DNA of 27,550 bases from an uncultured Collinsella sp. (GTDB taxonomy: Bacteria; Actinomycetota; Coriobacteriia; Coriobacteriales; Coriobacteriaceae), in NCBI GenBank assembly GCA_900765185.1, contig CAAFQT010000147.1:1-27550 (forward strand), given 5' to 3'. Positions 14,667 to 22,371 of the stretch are shown in pieces (the stretch's first letter is position 1; each line of letters begins with the position of its first letter). The notes under the pieces were generated by a model. It saw only the letters and a program-made list of their open reading frames with translations. It did not search any database and had not been told where the DNA came from. Both the position numbers and the translations under genes were made by a program.

Positions 14667-15435
14667 AGCCTACCCCGCGCACGGTCTGGATGATGCGAGC
14701 GCCGCCAGCGTCCTCGATCTTGGCGCGCAGGTGCGCGATGTGCACGTCGACGTTGTTGGTGTCGCCCACGTAGTCGTAGCCCAGCGCATCGTGCGCGATG
14801 CGCTCGCGCGTGAGCACGGTGCCGGCATGTGCCATAAGCAGGGCGAGGACGTCGAACTCGCGGGCAGTCAGCACGATGGGCGAGCCGCCGACCGTGACTT
14901 CGCGGCGGTCGGGATCGAGCGCGACCGAACCCACGGTGAGCGCGGCGGGGGAGGGCGAGGCAGCGGTCTGGGCCGTGTCGGTTGCCGGGGACATTGTGGC
15001 GATACCGACGCCCGCGCCGCTCGCCACGCCCTCCCCGGCCCCGACGCCGCCAACGCCCGAAGCCGTCCGCACGGCCTCCGAGCGCTTCAGCGCAACGCGG
15101 ATCCGTGCGAACAGCTCCTCAATGGCAAACGGCTTGGTCAGGTAATCGTCGGCGCCGGCATCGAGCCCGGCAACCTTGTCCATCACGGCATCGCGCGCGG
15201 TGACCATGATCACCGGTACATCCTTGTGCTTGCGTACGCGCCGCAGCACCTCCATGCCGTTGAGCTGCGGCAGCAGTACATCGAGCAGAATCAGATCGTA
15301 GTCGCGCTCCAGCGCCAGGTCCACGGCGGTGCGGCCGTCGGCGGCGTGCTCCACCTGGTAGCCCTCGTGCTCCAGCTCGAGCGTCACAAAGCGGGCGATT
15401 TTCTCCTCGTCCTCTACGATCAGGATTCGTGCCAT
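14650..15435 (-). CDS. OmpR/PhoB-type response regulator with long linker
   Basis: Cognate regulator of the overlapping kinase gene. The receiver domain (residues 1-~118) has acidic residues EDE 8-10, phospho-acceptor Asp52 in LILLDVLLP, Thr79 and Lys101 in LTKPF. The C-terminal winged helix (~166-261) carries LTAREFDVLALLMAHAG, NNVDVHIAHLRAKI and TVRGVGYVC. Between them lies an unusually long linker (~121-165) rich in Gly, Ala, Ser and Pro, making the protein 261 rather than ~225-235 residues. It would bind promoter DNA as a dimer. The ATG at 15435 is 18 nt after the stop of the DUF4342-like gene, so all three genes probably form one - strand operon. Confidence 0.95.
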   Translation of the reverse strand: MARILIVEDEEKIARFVTLELEHEGYQVEHAADGRTAVDLALERDYDLILLDVLLPQLNGMEVLRRVRKHKDVPVIMVTARDAVMDKVAGLDAGADDYLTKPFAIEELFARIRVALKRSEAVRTASGVGGVGAGEGVASGAGVGIATMSPATDTAQTAASPSPAALTVGSVALDPDRREVTVGGSPIVLTAREFDVLALLMAHAGTVLTRERIAHDALGYDYVGDTNNVDVHIAHLRAKIEDAGGARIIQTVRGVGYVCRA

Positions 15436-15453
15436 ACGTGCCCCCGTCTGCGA

Positions 15454-15996
15454 TTACTTGTCGTCGTTCAGATTTTGCTTGATGCCGTCCGCGGCGTCGG
15501 CGGCGTGGTCCATCAGGTTGTTGATGCTGCCGGGCACGTCGCCGTCGCTATCGATGCGGTAGCGCATGCCAAAGAACAGGCCAAGCAGCATCAGCCATAT
15601 CGTGGCGCCCCAGGCAAACAGGGCGACGATGGGGATCAGGATGGGGATGTTGAGAATGACGGCGTCGCGGCGCGTGGCGATAAACTTGGTGTCCAGGCTC
15701 AGGCGGAAGAGCTTTTTGAGGTACTCCCACACGCTGTCCATCTTTTTGGAGAAGTCGGTCTTTTCGCTCGACTTTTCGTAGGCGGCCTGCGCAGCGACCA
15801 TCTCGGCAGAGGGCTCATCGACCGGCGCGGACTCGGTGGCGGCGTGCGCCGACGTGGTCTGGGTCTTGCCCTGCGACTCGAGCCAAATGATGGCGTCCAA
15901 AACGTTGCCGTCGGCGGCGTCGAGCGCGGCTTTGGCATCGGTGTAGCTCACGTTGCACTTGGTGCGGATGGTTTCAACTTTTTCGAGGTCGTCCAT
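15454..15996 (-). CDS. DUF4342-like membrane protein with UBA-like N-terminus
   Basis: A 180-residue protein. Residues 1-42 (LEKVETIRTKCNVSYTDAKAALD, then NVLDAIIWLE) have the three-helix pattern of UBA/NAC-like domains, similar to EF-Ts N-termini. Residues 43-80 are a polar Ala/Ser/Glu linker. Residues ~83-110 are an amphipathic basic stretch, and ~113-143 a long hydrophobic region (IPILIPIVALFAWG and IWLMLLGLFFG), one hairpin or one long membrane segment. The DUF4342 assignment is from the overall layout. It is the first gene of the two-component operon on the - strand and could be an accessory sensor or a target. The ATG has GAAAGGA upstream. Confidence 0.78.
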   Translation of the reverse strand: MDDLEKVETIRTKCNVSYTDAKAALDAADGNVLDAIIWLESQGKTQTTSAHAATESAPVDEPSAEMVAAQAAYEKSSEKTDFSKKMDSVWEYLKKLFRLSLDTKFIATRRDAVILNIPILIPIVALFAWGATIWLMLLGLFFGMRYRIDSDGDVPGSINNLMDHAADAADGIKQNLNDDK

Positions 15997-16109
15997 GACC
16001 CGTCCTTTCGTTCGATGGGCGCGACGCCGGGCGATCTGCCCGGGCGCGAGCGTTGCGTTCGGCGGCCTGCGTGGCGCCGCCCCGCCCTTGGTCGAACTCT
16101 ATAGTGCAG

Positions 16110-16137
16110 GTTATAGATTAAGCGATTCTTGAGCCAA
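16110..16137 (-). promoter_or_regulatory. Promoter of the DUF4342/two-component operon
   Basis: On the - strand TTGGCT (16137-16132) and TATAAC (16115-16110) are spaced by 16 nt. They are upstream of the ATG at 15996 with a ~110-nt GC-rich leader. Confidence 0.5.
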
Positions 16138-16201
16138 GATTAATGTTGGATGAGTTTTTGGGTGACGGTGGGGAAGGGGGTGCTCTTCTGGGTAGCTAGC
16201 A

Positions 16202-16385
16202 GCGAGGTCTAATACTTTCCCGAGAAGTGAACGAGCTAAATCGGACCCCCGAAGCATCGACACTTTAGAGGTGCCGTTTCCTGCGGTTTCGATGCTGAAA
16301 TCCTGCGATTTTGCCGACGAAAAATGTGGATGCTTCAGGGGTCCAAAAACAGACGTTCACTTCGCGGAAAAGTATTAGACCTCGA
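16202..16385. repeat. 184-bp inverted-repeat element, copy B
   Basis: Terminal arms of 32 nt (16202-16233 and 16354-16385) match at 29 positions. The internal pair ACCCCCGAAGCATC and GGATGCTTCAGGGGT, and two TCCTGCG[G/A]TTT boxes, match copy A at 13169-13356. The outer arm reads GGTCTAATAC here and GGTGAATGC in copy A, yet both copies remain self-complementary. It lies between the divergent DUF4342 and AbiEi genes. Confidence 0.85.
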
Positions 16386-16464
16386 TAGCGGGGATGGGTG
16401 CCGGTAGCAAAGCGGCGGCAGTGGGATAAGCAAGGTGCGCCGATCATAAGAAATCGAACTCGCG

Positions 16465-16492
16465 TTGTAAAAGTCTGAAAATATCCTACAAT
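16465..16492 (+). promoter_or_regulatory. Promoter of the abiE operon, probably giving a leaderless mRNA
   Basis: TTGTAA (16465-16470) and TACAAT (16487-16492) have 16-nt spacing. The expected start site 6-7 nt downstream falls on the A of the abiEi ATG at 16499. No ribosome-binding site precedes that ATG. TTGTA and TACAA are mutually inverted, a possible operator for the antitoxin, which in this family autoregulates. Confidence 0.55.
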
Positions 16493-16498
16493 TGCAAC

Positions 16499-17122
16499 AT
16501 GAAGTACTTTAGCAACATAACAGCGATAAGCGAGCTTTCCGAGAGTGAGGGCGTGTTCACCACGGCACAGGCGGCTCGCATGGACATCTCTCGAGATGCA
16601 CTGGCACACTCTTGCCGTGTGGGGCGTCTTGAACGGATATGTCACGGCGCCTACCGGATGTCTGGCACGCAGCGCCGAGACACTGACGAGCTCAACGCTC
16701 TTTGGAAGCTCACCAACCCTTCCCTTTGCGCGTGGGAAAGAAAGCGCCGGTGGGACGGCATCGCCGTGAGCGGTACGACCGCGGCGAACCTACAGCAAAT
16801 GGGTGATTTCTATCTGTCTCCCTACAGGATGATCGCGCCCACGCGCATCAATACAAGAAACGAATCTCTTTCTTTCGCAAAGCGAGAGATCGCCGAGCAG
16901 GATATCGTTTGGCTCGATGGTCTGCCGGTCACCAAGCCCGAGCGCACACTTGTCGATCTATGCCTCGATTGCGAAGACCCCTCATTAATTATCGATGCCT
17001 ATCACGACGCACTGGAGCGTGGGCTCAATACGCAGCGGCTGAAAGAGCTTGTAGAAGAGAACTCTAAAACCGCCAAACGCCGTGAGCTAATGAAGCCTCT
17101 GCTAATGGTGCTGAACGACTAA
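16499..17122 (+). CDS. abiEi: AbiEi-type antitoxin
   Basis: Antitoxin and transcriptional repressor of a type IV AbiE toxin-antitoxin system. The N-terminal winged helix (residues ~1-60) shows GVFTTAQAARMDISRDALAHSCRVGRLERICHGAYRM, the AbiEi_4-like DNA-binding pattern with the terminal RxxxGxY. The C-terminal antitoxin domain carries WLDGLPVTKPERTLVDLCL, the family hallmark. At 207 residues it is full length. There is no ribosome-binding site, and a promoter positioned right at the ATG implies leaderless translation. It is followed after 15 nt by the toxin gene. Codon use is less GC-biased than the housekeeping genes to the left, consistent with horizontal acquisition. Confidence 0.88.
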   Translation: MKYFSNITAISELSESEGVFTTAQAARMDISRDALAHSCRVGRLERICHGAYRMSGTQRRDTDELNALWKLTNPSLCAWERKRRWDGIAVSGTTAANLQQMGDFYLSPYRMIAPTRINTRNESLSFAKREIAEQDIVWLDGLPVTKPERTLVDLCLDCEDPSLIIDAYHDALERGLNTQRLKELVEENSKTAKRRELMKPLLMVLND

Positions 17123-17137
17123 CGCGAAACGGAGGAC

Positions 17138-18028
17138 ATGGTGAAGTACAAGACGCCTGCCGCATTGGAGATAGCTGTCAGGAATGCCGCAAGGCGGTCG
17201 CCGATGGATACTAATCGGGCAATCACGGGTTTCTACTTTCATCGTCTTTTGTGCCGCGTCTTTTTGCAAGGCACCGACCACTTTGTGCTCAAAGGCGGGC
17301 AAAGCGTCCTGGCGCGAACGCTCGATGCGCGTGTTACAAGAGATATTGACTTGGTCGCTCAAGAGGAGAGTCTCGAAGAAGCTATTGCCGATCTGGTGCG
17401 GGCGGCTTCGATTGACCTAGACGATTTCGTTTCATTTGTCTTTGATCGCGCGGAGCAAATTAAGGCAGATGATGAGTATCGATGTGGTACGAAGGTGTGG
17501 TTTACTCCCTTTATGGGAACCAAGAAGCTACAACCAATTTCAATTGATTTGGTAGTTGATGAAGTGCGGGGACTTGAGCCTGAAGTTCTTGCGCCGATCG
17601 ATCGCTTGAATATCGAGGGGCTCCCAGTTTGCGACTATCGGGTATGTCGAGTGGAGAGCGCCCTTGCAGACAAATTGCTCGCAATGATGGAACTGCATGA
17701 CGGTCGAGCATCTTCGCGAATCAAGGACATCGTCGACATCTTGGTGTACGCGAAAACTTGCTCCGTCGATGGGGCAACGCTTGCTGAGAGAGTTGAGAAA
17801 GAAGCGGCCGCTCGCAAGATAGAAATGCCGAAAGAGTTCGTAGCGCCTCTTTGGTGGAAGCAAAATGGTTCTGCGCAGTACGCAAAGATGGCGAGGCAGG
17901 CGGGAGTGCTTGAACTCGCGGGGAATATTGCCGGGGCGGAAGAGGTCGTCAATCGGTTATATGCGCCATGCTTTGATCATTCGACGAATGTGTGCAAATG
18001 GAATCCTCAAACCATGAGATGGGAGTAG
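17138..18028 (+). CDS. abiEii: AbiEii nucleotidyltransferase toxin
   Basis: Toxin of the AbiE pair (DUF1814), a nucleotidyltransferase-fold protein. Characterised relatives arrest growth by modifying tRNA or other targets, giving phage abortive infection. Motif I is FVLKGGQSVLARTLDARVTRDIDL (GG near residue 53, DxD at 69-71), motif II is PISIDLVVDE, motif III has the Lys in ESALADKLLAMM, and motif IV is SRIKDIVDILVYAK. All key residues are intact and the 296-residue length is normal. The ATG at 17138 follows GGAGG; a GTG directly after it is an alternative. It is co-transcribed with abiEi, and a GC-rich hairpin follows. Confidence 0.9.
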   Translation: MVKYKTPAALEIAVRNAARRSPMDTNRAITGFYFHRLLCRVFLQGTDHFVLKGGQSVLARTLDARVTRDIDLVAQEESLEEAIADLVRAASIDLDDFVSFVFDRAEQIKADDEYRCGTKVWFTPFMGTKKLQPISIDLVVDEVRGLEPEVLAPIDRLNIEGLPVCDYRVCRVESALADKLLAMMELHDGRASSRIKDIVDILVYAKTCSVDGATLAERVEKEAAARKIEMPKEFVAPLWWKQNGSAQYAKMARQAGVLELAGNIAGAEEVVNRLYAPCFDHSTNVCKWNPQTMRWE

Positions 18029-18040
18029 TCCAGATAACTA

Positions 18041-18073
18041 AGCCGGCGGCAGGAGTTGGTCCTGCCGCCGGCT
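18041..18073. terminator. Perfect 14-bp GC-rich hairpin between convergent genes
   Basis: AGCCGGCGGCAGGA (18041-18054) pairs perfectly with 18060-18073 across a 5-nt loop. No strong T-run follows on either strand, though TGTTT lies shortly after on +. It is probably a shared terminator for abiEii and the - strand methylase-like gene. Confidence 0.65.
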
Positions 18074-18097
18074 CGGGGTGTTTCTGATGCTTCTGTT

Positions 18098-19537
18098 TTA
18101 CTCGCAGGTCTGCTCGAGTGCTTCGGAGACGGCCTTTTTTGCGACTTCGAGGTTGCGTTGCGCTTGGGCGACAGCGGCCTCGGCTTGTTTCTTTGCTTTT
18201 ACGACCTCGGCAAAGCGATTGATGGATTCGCTGTACTCGCGCGTGCGCGGGTCAAGTGCCGGCGGAACTTCAATTTCGAACAGATCGGAAGGACGAATAG
18301 CGCGCATCCTGGATGCTTCGGTTAATGCTTGAAGCAGCTGTGCCCCATGTCCTTCGGTAAGGTATCCAACGATTATCTCCGAAAACACTACGCGTTCCTC
18401 TTCGGTCATCGTTTGAAATGATGGGCGAATGACGGTGGTGTTATGCGAAGCAACCAGGTGTTGTTTCGCGTCATCGGCGCTGACGACGAGCAGGTTGGAT
18501 GCGCCAGAGCGACCCAGCATGCGTGGCATGACGATATCGCCCGCGCGGAGCTCGTAGCGATCGAGGACGCTGGGGTCCACCTTTACGTATTTAGAGTCCG
18601 ACCCATTTACACTTTCTACAGCGTCTGCGGGCAGGAGGTTGCCGTCCTGGAAATCTTGCGACGAAATACGGCGCACCTCAACTGCGTCAATGTCGTTCGA
18701 TGTCGTGCTCTCGCGGGGCATGAATGGCGCGACTCGCGTAAAAGTGTCACCGAGCTTGGCGCTGTAGTTTCGGGTGATGGCGATGAGGCTGATTTTGCCT
18801 TTTGAGAGGGCTGCGCGATGAAGGAGTAACTCACGTGTGGCAAAAGTGGTCGTTTCGATTGGCGTCGATCTGGGCGTATTTGTATCAATGCGAGCCCAGT
18901 CGGGGGAGATAGCAAAGGTGATATCGGAACGATACGATACTCTAGTTACATATTGAAAGCGCGGTCCGGATTCGATTGCGCTGCGAAAAGCTACGCTGCG
19001 ATTTCCCGTAGACATTATGAGAAGCACGCTCGTCATATGGCGTGTGGGTTCGGAAAACGGTAAATAAACGATACCCTCGATGAGCCCTTCGCGTATCAAA
19101 ATCGTGCGTGCTTGTTCGGCTTTATCAAGTAAATCGGCGGGGAGCACCACGGCTGCTCGAGTGCGGCCCGAAAGGGCGAGCGCATACAGGCACCAAATAA
19201 AAGGACCCCAGTCGCAAAAATCCAGGTAGCCAGGTTCCAAATAATCTATGAGCGCGGCGCAGTCTTTTTCGACATCGCGCTTGTTTGCGCGGTAGTAGTT
19301 TGATGCGTCGATAAACACTGGAGCGAGTTCGCCATCACTTGCATTCTGTTTACCGGGTTCAAGCTCACAAATATCGGGCACGCCGTTACCGTTTAGGGTA
19401 AAGCACTTGGCGAGATCTTCGGCATCCACGGCGCCGGGTAGACGTACGGTGAGCAGACGGCTGTTTTGTTCCAGGTTAAGCGCGCGCGAGAGAGCAGCGG
19501 CAGTGAGGCGTGGTAATGATGATGTAGTTTCACGCAT
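18098..19537 (-). CDS. Degenerate HsdM-like domain fused to an HsdS-like TRD/coiled coil
   Basis: A 479-residue protein. Residues ~105-180 resemble the middle of type I N6-adenine methylases: FIWCLYALALSGRTRAAVVLPADLL then GLIEGIVYLP and SVLLIMSTGNR, the motifs V-VIII layout. The SAM-binding DPACGSG motif is not seen, and the catalytic NPPF motif appears replaced by CDWGPF. From ~255 the sequence reads like a type I specificity subunit: LGDTFTRVAPFM, RAGDIVMPRMLGRSGA, IRPSDLFEIEVPP, and a terminal coiled coil (~440-479) of Glu, Ala and Lys. No hsdR or complete hsdM lies nearby. Methylation activity is unlikely; DNA recognition without modification is the inference. ATG 19537 has AAAGGG upstream. 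Confidence 0.65.
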   Translation of the reverse strand: MRETTSSLPRLTAAALSRALNLEQNSRLLTVRLPGAVDAEDLAKCFTLNGNGVPDICELEPGKQNASDGELAPVFIDASNYYRANKRDVEKDCAALIDYLEPGYLDFCDWGPFIWCLYALALSGRTRAAVVLPADLLDKAEQARTILIREGLIEGIVYLPFSEPTRHMTSVLLIMSTGNRSVAFRSAIESGPRFQYVTRVSYRSDITFAISPDWARIDTNTPRSTPIETTTFATRELLLHRAALSKGKISLIAITRNYSAKLGDTFTRVAPFMPRESTTSNDIDAVEVRRISSQDFQDGNLLPADAVESVNGSDSKYVKVDPSVLDRYELRAGDIVMPRMLGRSGASNLLVVSADDAKQHLVASHNTTVIRPSFQTMTEEERVVFSEIIVGYLTEGHGAQLLQALTEASRMRAIRPSDLFEIEVPPALDPRTREYSESINRFAEVVKAKKQAEAAVAQAQRNLEVAKKAVSEALEQTCE

Positions 19538-19823
19538 GTATAGAGCCCTTTCTTCTCAGTGGGTTTATATTAGCAGAAAAATTTGAAAATTTCTAATGAC
19601 GAGAACAGCACACTGTGTTATCCTCGAAGCAATCCAAATCCAACTCAATACCAACTGCTTGATGCGAACGCTTTGCAGTCTTTAGGCCAATTGCATTATC
19701 AAGCAGGACGATTCCACTTATGAAACTGCAGGCTAGGTCGACAATCATCGTTCTAGCGTCAGAACATTCTAAAGCCTAGAACAGACTCCTTATAAGCACT
19801 CACCACAGAAAGGAAAGTCATTC
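19538..19823. other. AT-rich intergenic region with divergent promoters likely
   Basis: This 286-nt gap between divergent genes is clearly more AT-rich than its surroundings. AGAAAAATTTGAAAATTTCT near 19575 is an imperfect palindrome that may bind a regulator of the methylase-like gene. I see no gene, RNA or repeat here that I can name. Confidence 0.4.
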
Positions 19824-20741
19824 GTGAAGAGTAAAGACGACATCTACAAAGCATTCCTTGACGAGATCGACGAGGATCTCCGCAGCATGTGTGAAATGAA
19901 CGGGAAGGTGGAACGGCCGCTTCCGTGCCCGTACTGCGGTGAGAAGAACGTTGAACGACTTGCCAAGACGCTCGTTGACGTGCTGGAAAAGCGCTCGCCC
20001 GATATTCCCGGGCTGGTGCCCGAGCAGTATCGAGCCGATGTGCATGAGGCCCGCGTTCTTTTGACTGCCGCGACACTCGCTTTGCTGCCGCTGTATTTCC
20101 CCTTGCGCGATAGCCGCATCGAAAGTGTGGCGACTGTGGTGAGCATGTTCGGACACGGGCGCTCTGCGGGTTTCAAATCGGCTGGCGTTCTCTTGTTTGA
20201 GGAAGTTACGACAGGGATGAAGTACAGCACCAGGAAGCATGCCTATGTCCCGTCCCTCTTCGTGCGTCATATCGATGGCAGAAAGCCATACGACCGGCTG
20301 CACCGCGATGGATCGCGTGGCTTTACGGCGGACGAAGACGATGCCGTCATGTTTTATAAGCGCTACCTCAAGGTGCAGCGACGCGTGTTCGATGCGAGTC
20401 CGCGTTTCAACTTTGAGCTATGCGTCAAACGCCCGTTTGAGGCACTTTCGGACGAACGACACACTTTTTATTGCATGGAGGAAAAGATGGAAATCAATTT
20501 GACCAACAAAGTGCACGGACTCGAAAATCGCTATCTCCTCAATATCAAGCATCACAAAGATTACGACCTGCTTGACAATCTGATGATCCATGCGCTGCTT
20601 GCGTACCTGGGCGACACAACGGTCTCGACTGCTGCTCGCGAGAGTTATCTGGCACAGGCCGAGCGCCTGATCGACCACGCGACCGAGTCACCGCGCTCGG
20701 CGCAGCTCAATGAGGACGACGGTGCCGATCGCATTGCCTAA
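19824..20741 (+). CDS. Unknown protein, first gene of the VirD4-like/ClpP cluster
   Basis: Starts at GTG 19824 after AGAAAGGAAAG; 305 residues, soluble. An N-terminal CPYCGEKN pair of cysteines (residues ~32-35) is too small for a full zinc site unless another ligand pair is remote. Residues ~70-120 (EARVLLTAATLALLPLYFP, then ATVVSMFGHG and VLLFEEV) follow a pattern like the all-alpha subdomain of VirD4-like coupling proteins, but there is no P-loop. The C-terminal half has no recognisable motif. It lies 37 nt upstream of the VirD4-like ATPase gene and is surely co-transcribed, so it is probably a partner of that ATPase. Confidence 0.7.
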   Translation: MKSKDDIYKAFLDEIDEDLRSMCEMNGKVERPLPCPYCGEKNVERLAKTLVDVLEKRSPDIPGLVPEQYRADVHEARVLLTAATLALLPLYFPLRDSRIESVATVVSMFGHGRSAGFKSAGVLLFEEVTTGMKYSTRKHAYVPSLFVRHIDGRKPYDRLHRDGSRGFTADEDDAVMFYKRYLKVQRRVFDASPRFNFELCVKRPFEALSDERHTFYCMEEKMEINLTNKVHGLENRYLLNIKHHKDYDLLDNLMIHALLAYLGDTTVSTAARESYLAQAERLIDHATESPRSAQLNEDDGADRIA

Positions 20742-20778
20742 CAACCACTAACGTCGCGGACAAGAAAGGAGCCATGCC

Positions 20779-22263
20779 ATGTCAGTCATCAAGATGTTCG
20801 GCTACGAGGCCGCGCAGCAAACGGAGTATCAGACCAAGAAGTGGGCGACCAAGGAGGAGATGCGGGCGTTGTCATCCGGCGATGAGCAGCGCGATGTGAT
20901 CTTGGCACAGGGCGCCACGGTGGCGTTCTACGAGGACGACAGGCATTGGGAGACAAGCGTGTCCAACAATGTTTTTGCCTTTGGAGGCACCGGCAGCGGC
21001 AAAACGGCGAGTTTCATTTTGCCCAACCTGCTCAACCACCACGAGTGCTGCTATGTGGTCACAGACACCAAGGGTGAGCTGCTGCGCCGTACGGGGAAAG
21101 GCTTTGAAGACGATGGTTACGAGGTAACGGTTCTCGATACTGTTAATCCCGAGCAGTCGGCCGGATACGACCCTCTGCGCTACGTGATGGATGTCGAGGA
21201 TATCCCCACCACAGTGGCGGCAATCATGGAGGGGGTCGATCCTGACGGTCGTAGCCGTAGGTATGATCCGTTCTGGGATAACGCAAACGACCTGCTGCTT
21301 CGTGCAATTGTTGGAATCCTGTATCTTCTGGAGTGCCTTGCCGGCACCCTTGCACCAGGCGAGGACCCCAATGCTCCGCGCCGTTACCTTAAGATGAACA
21401 ACGTCTTTAAGCTGGCCGCGCTCATCAAGGTCACGGGAGATGGCGAGGGGCGATTCCCGTTGGACTACCTTGTGGAGGAGGTGGAGTCCAAGGAGTTCCT
21501 CGATAAGTATGGGGCGGTGAACGCAGACCTGTACGGCGTTGAGCAGTATCGCGATTTTCGTGGGGCGGCCGATAGGACGCTTAAGAGCATTCTAATCACG
21601 CTCAACGCAATTATCTCGCGGCTTAAGACGCCCCAGCTCATGCGCGTTTTTGAGCATGACGAGATGCGTCTTGATCGCATTGACGAGGGCAAGCGCGTGA
21701 TCGATCTTAAGGTGAGCGACAACGACTCGGCCAATGCATGGCTTGCGAACGTTGCCCTTAAGCAGCTGTTTAACCTTGCCCAACGCCGTGCCGATGCCAG
21801 CCCCAGCGGTCATTTGCAGCGTCGCGTGCAGTTTGTGCTTGATGAGTTTCCCAATGTGGGACGCATCCCCGATTTTGAGCGTAGCATTGCGACCGTGCGC
21901 AGTCGCGGCATTAGCTTTTTGATGTGCGCGCAATCGCTGAGCCAGCTCCATGGCGTGTATGGCGAATCCACGGCGCTTACCATCCTCGATAACTGCGATA
22001 GCTTGGTCTATATGGGTGGCGGCAGCAACATCGCGACGCAGAACTACATAAGCGAACTGTGTGGCGAGTCGGTTTTGGGCACCAATTACGTGGGCGCCGA
22101 GCGCACTGCCGTAGATGTGCGCGGTTACGTGATGACTCCGGGCGAGGTGGGGCTTATGCCTCGCACCGATTGCCTGGTCAAGGTGACCGGCATGCGACCC
22201 TTCCGCGCCAAGAAGTACTTTTGTGACGACCATCCCAATGCGGCCAAGTGGCTGAGGGATTAG
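20779..22263 (+). CDS. Soluble VirD4/TraG-like coupling-protein ATPase
   Basis: A 494-residue ATPase of the type IV coupling protein family, closest in style to the CD1115-type VirD4-like proteins of integrative elements. Walker A is GGTGSGKT at residues 69-76, followed by DTKGELLRRTGKGFEDDGYEV. Walker B is VQFVLDEFPNVGRI near 350, and the arginine/sensor region is IATVRSRGISFLMCAQSLSQL. A DNCDSLVYMGG strand and the C-terminal MPRTDCLVKVTGMRPF match the family. No N-terminal transmembrane helices are present, unlike membrane-bound VirD4. No relaxase, VirB4 or other transfer gene is in the window, so transfer function is doubtful. ATG 20779 has AAAGGAG. It is followed by a hairpin and a clpP-like gene. 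Confidence 0.88.
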   Translation: MSVIKMFGYEAAQQTEYQTKKWATKEEMRALSSGDEQRDVILAQGATVAFYEDDRHWETSVSNNVFAFGGTGSGKTASFILPNLLNHHECCYVVTDTKGELLRRTGKGFEDDGYEVTVLDTVNPEQSAGYDPLRYVMDVEDIPTTVAAIMEGVDPDGRSRRYDPFWDNANDLLLRAIVGILYLLECLAGTLAPGEDPNAPRRYLKMNNVFKLAALIKVTGDGEGRFPLDYLVEEVESKEFLDKYGAVNADLYGVEQYRDFRGAADRTLKSILITLNAIISRLKTPQLMRVFEHDEMRLDRIDEGKRVIDLKVSDNDSANAWLANVALKQLFNLAQRRADASPSGHLQRRVQFVLDEFPNVGRIPDFERSIATVRSRGISFLMCAQSLSQLHGVYGESTALTILDNCDSLVYMGGGSNIATQNYISELCGESVLGTNYVGAERTAVDVRGYVMTPGEVGLMPRTDCLVKVTGMRPFRAKKYFCDDHPNAAKWLRD

Positions 22264-22297
22264 CCCTTGCGGTTTCGCGCATTCTGACCTGTATTTT

Positions 22298-22332
22298 GCC
22301 GCACGGCCTCTGTTTGCCATGTGCCGTGCGGC
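22298..22332 (+). terminator. Hairpin between the VirD4-like and ClpP-like genes
   Basis: GCCGCACGGC (22298-22307) pairs perfectly with GCCGTGCGGC (22323-22332). Only CAGTTTCCCTT follows, so termination would be weak. It may reduce read-through into the clpP-like gene. Confidence 0.5.
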
Positions 22333-22371
22333 CAGTTTCCCTTATCGATCCCATCTAGAAAGGAATTGACC

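Noticed and set aside
14608..16104. 498-codon open frame on the + strand across the two-component genes
   Set aside because: Antisense to three well-supported - strand genes, with His/Gly/Val-rich composition typical of shadow frames.
20779..22263. Active conjugative element suggested by the VirD4-like gene
   Set aside because: No relaxase, VirB4-like ATPase, integrase or attachment-site repeat is visible in the window.
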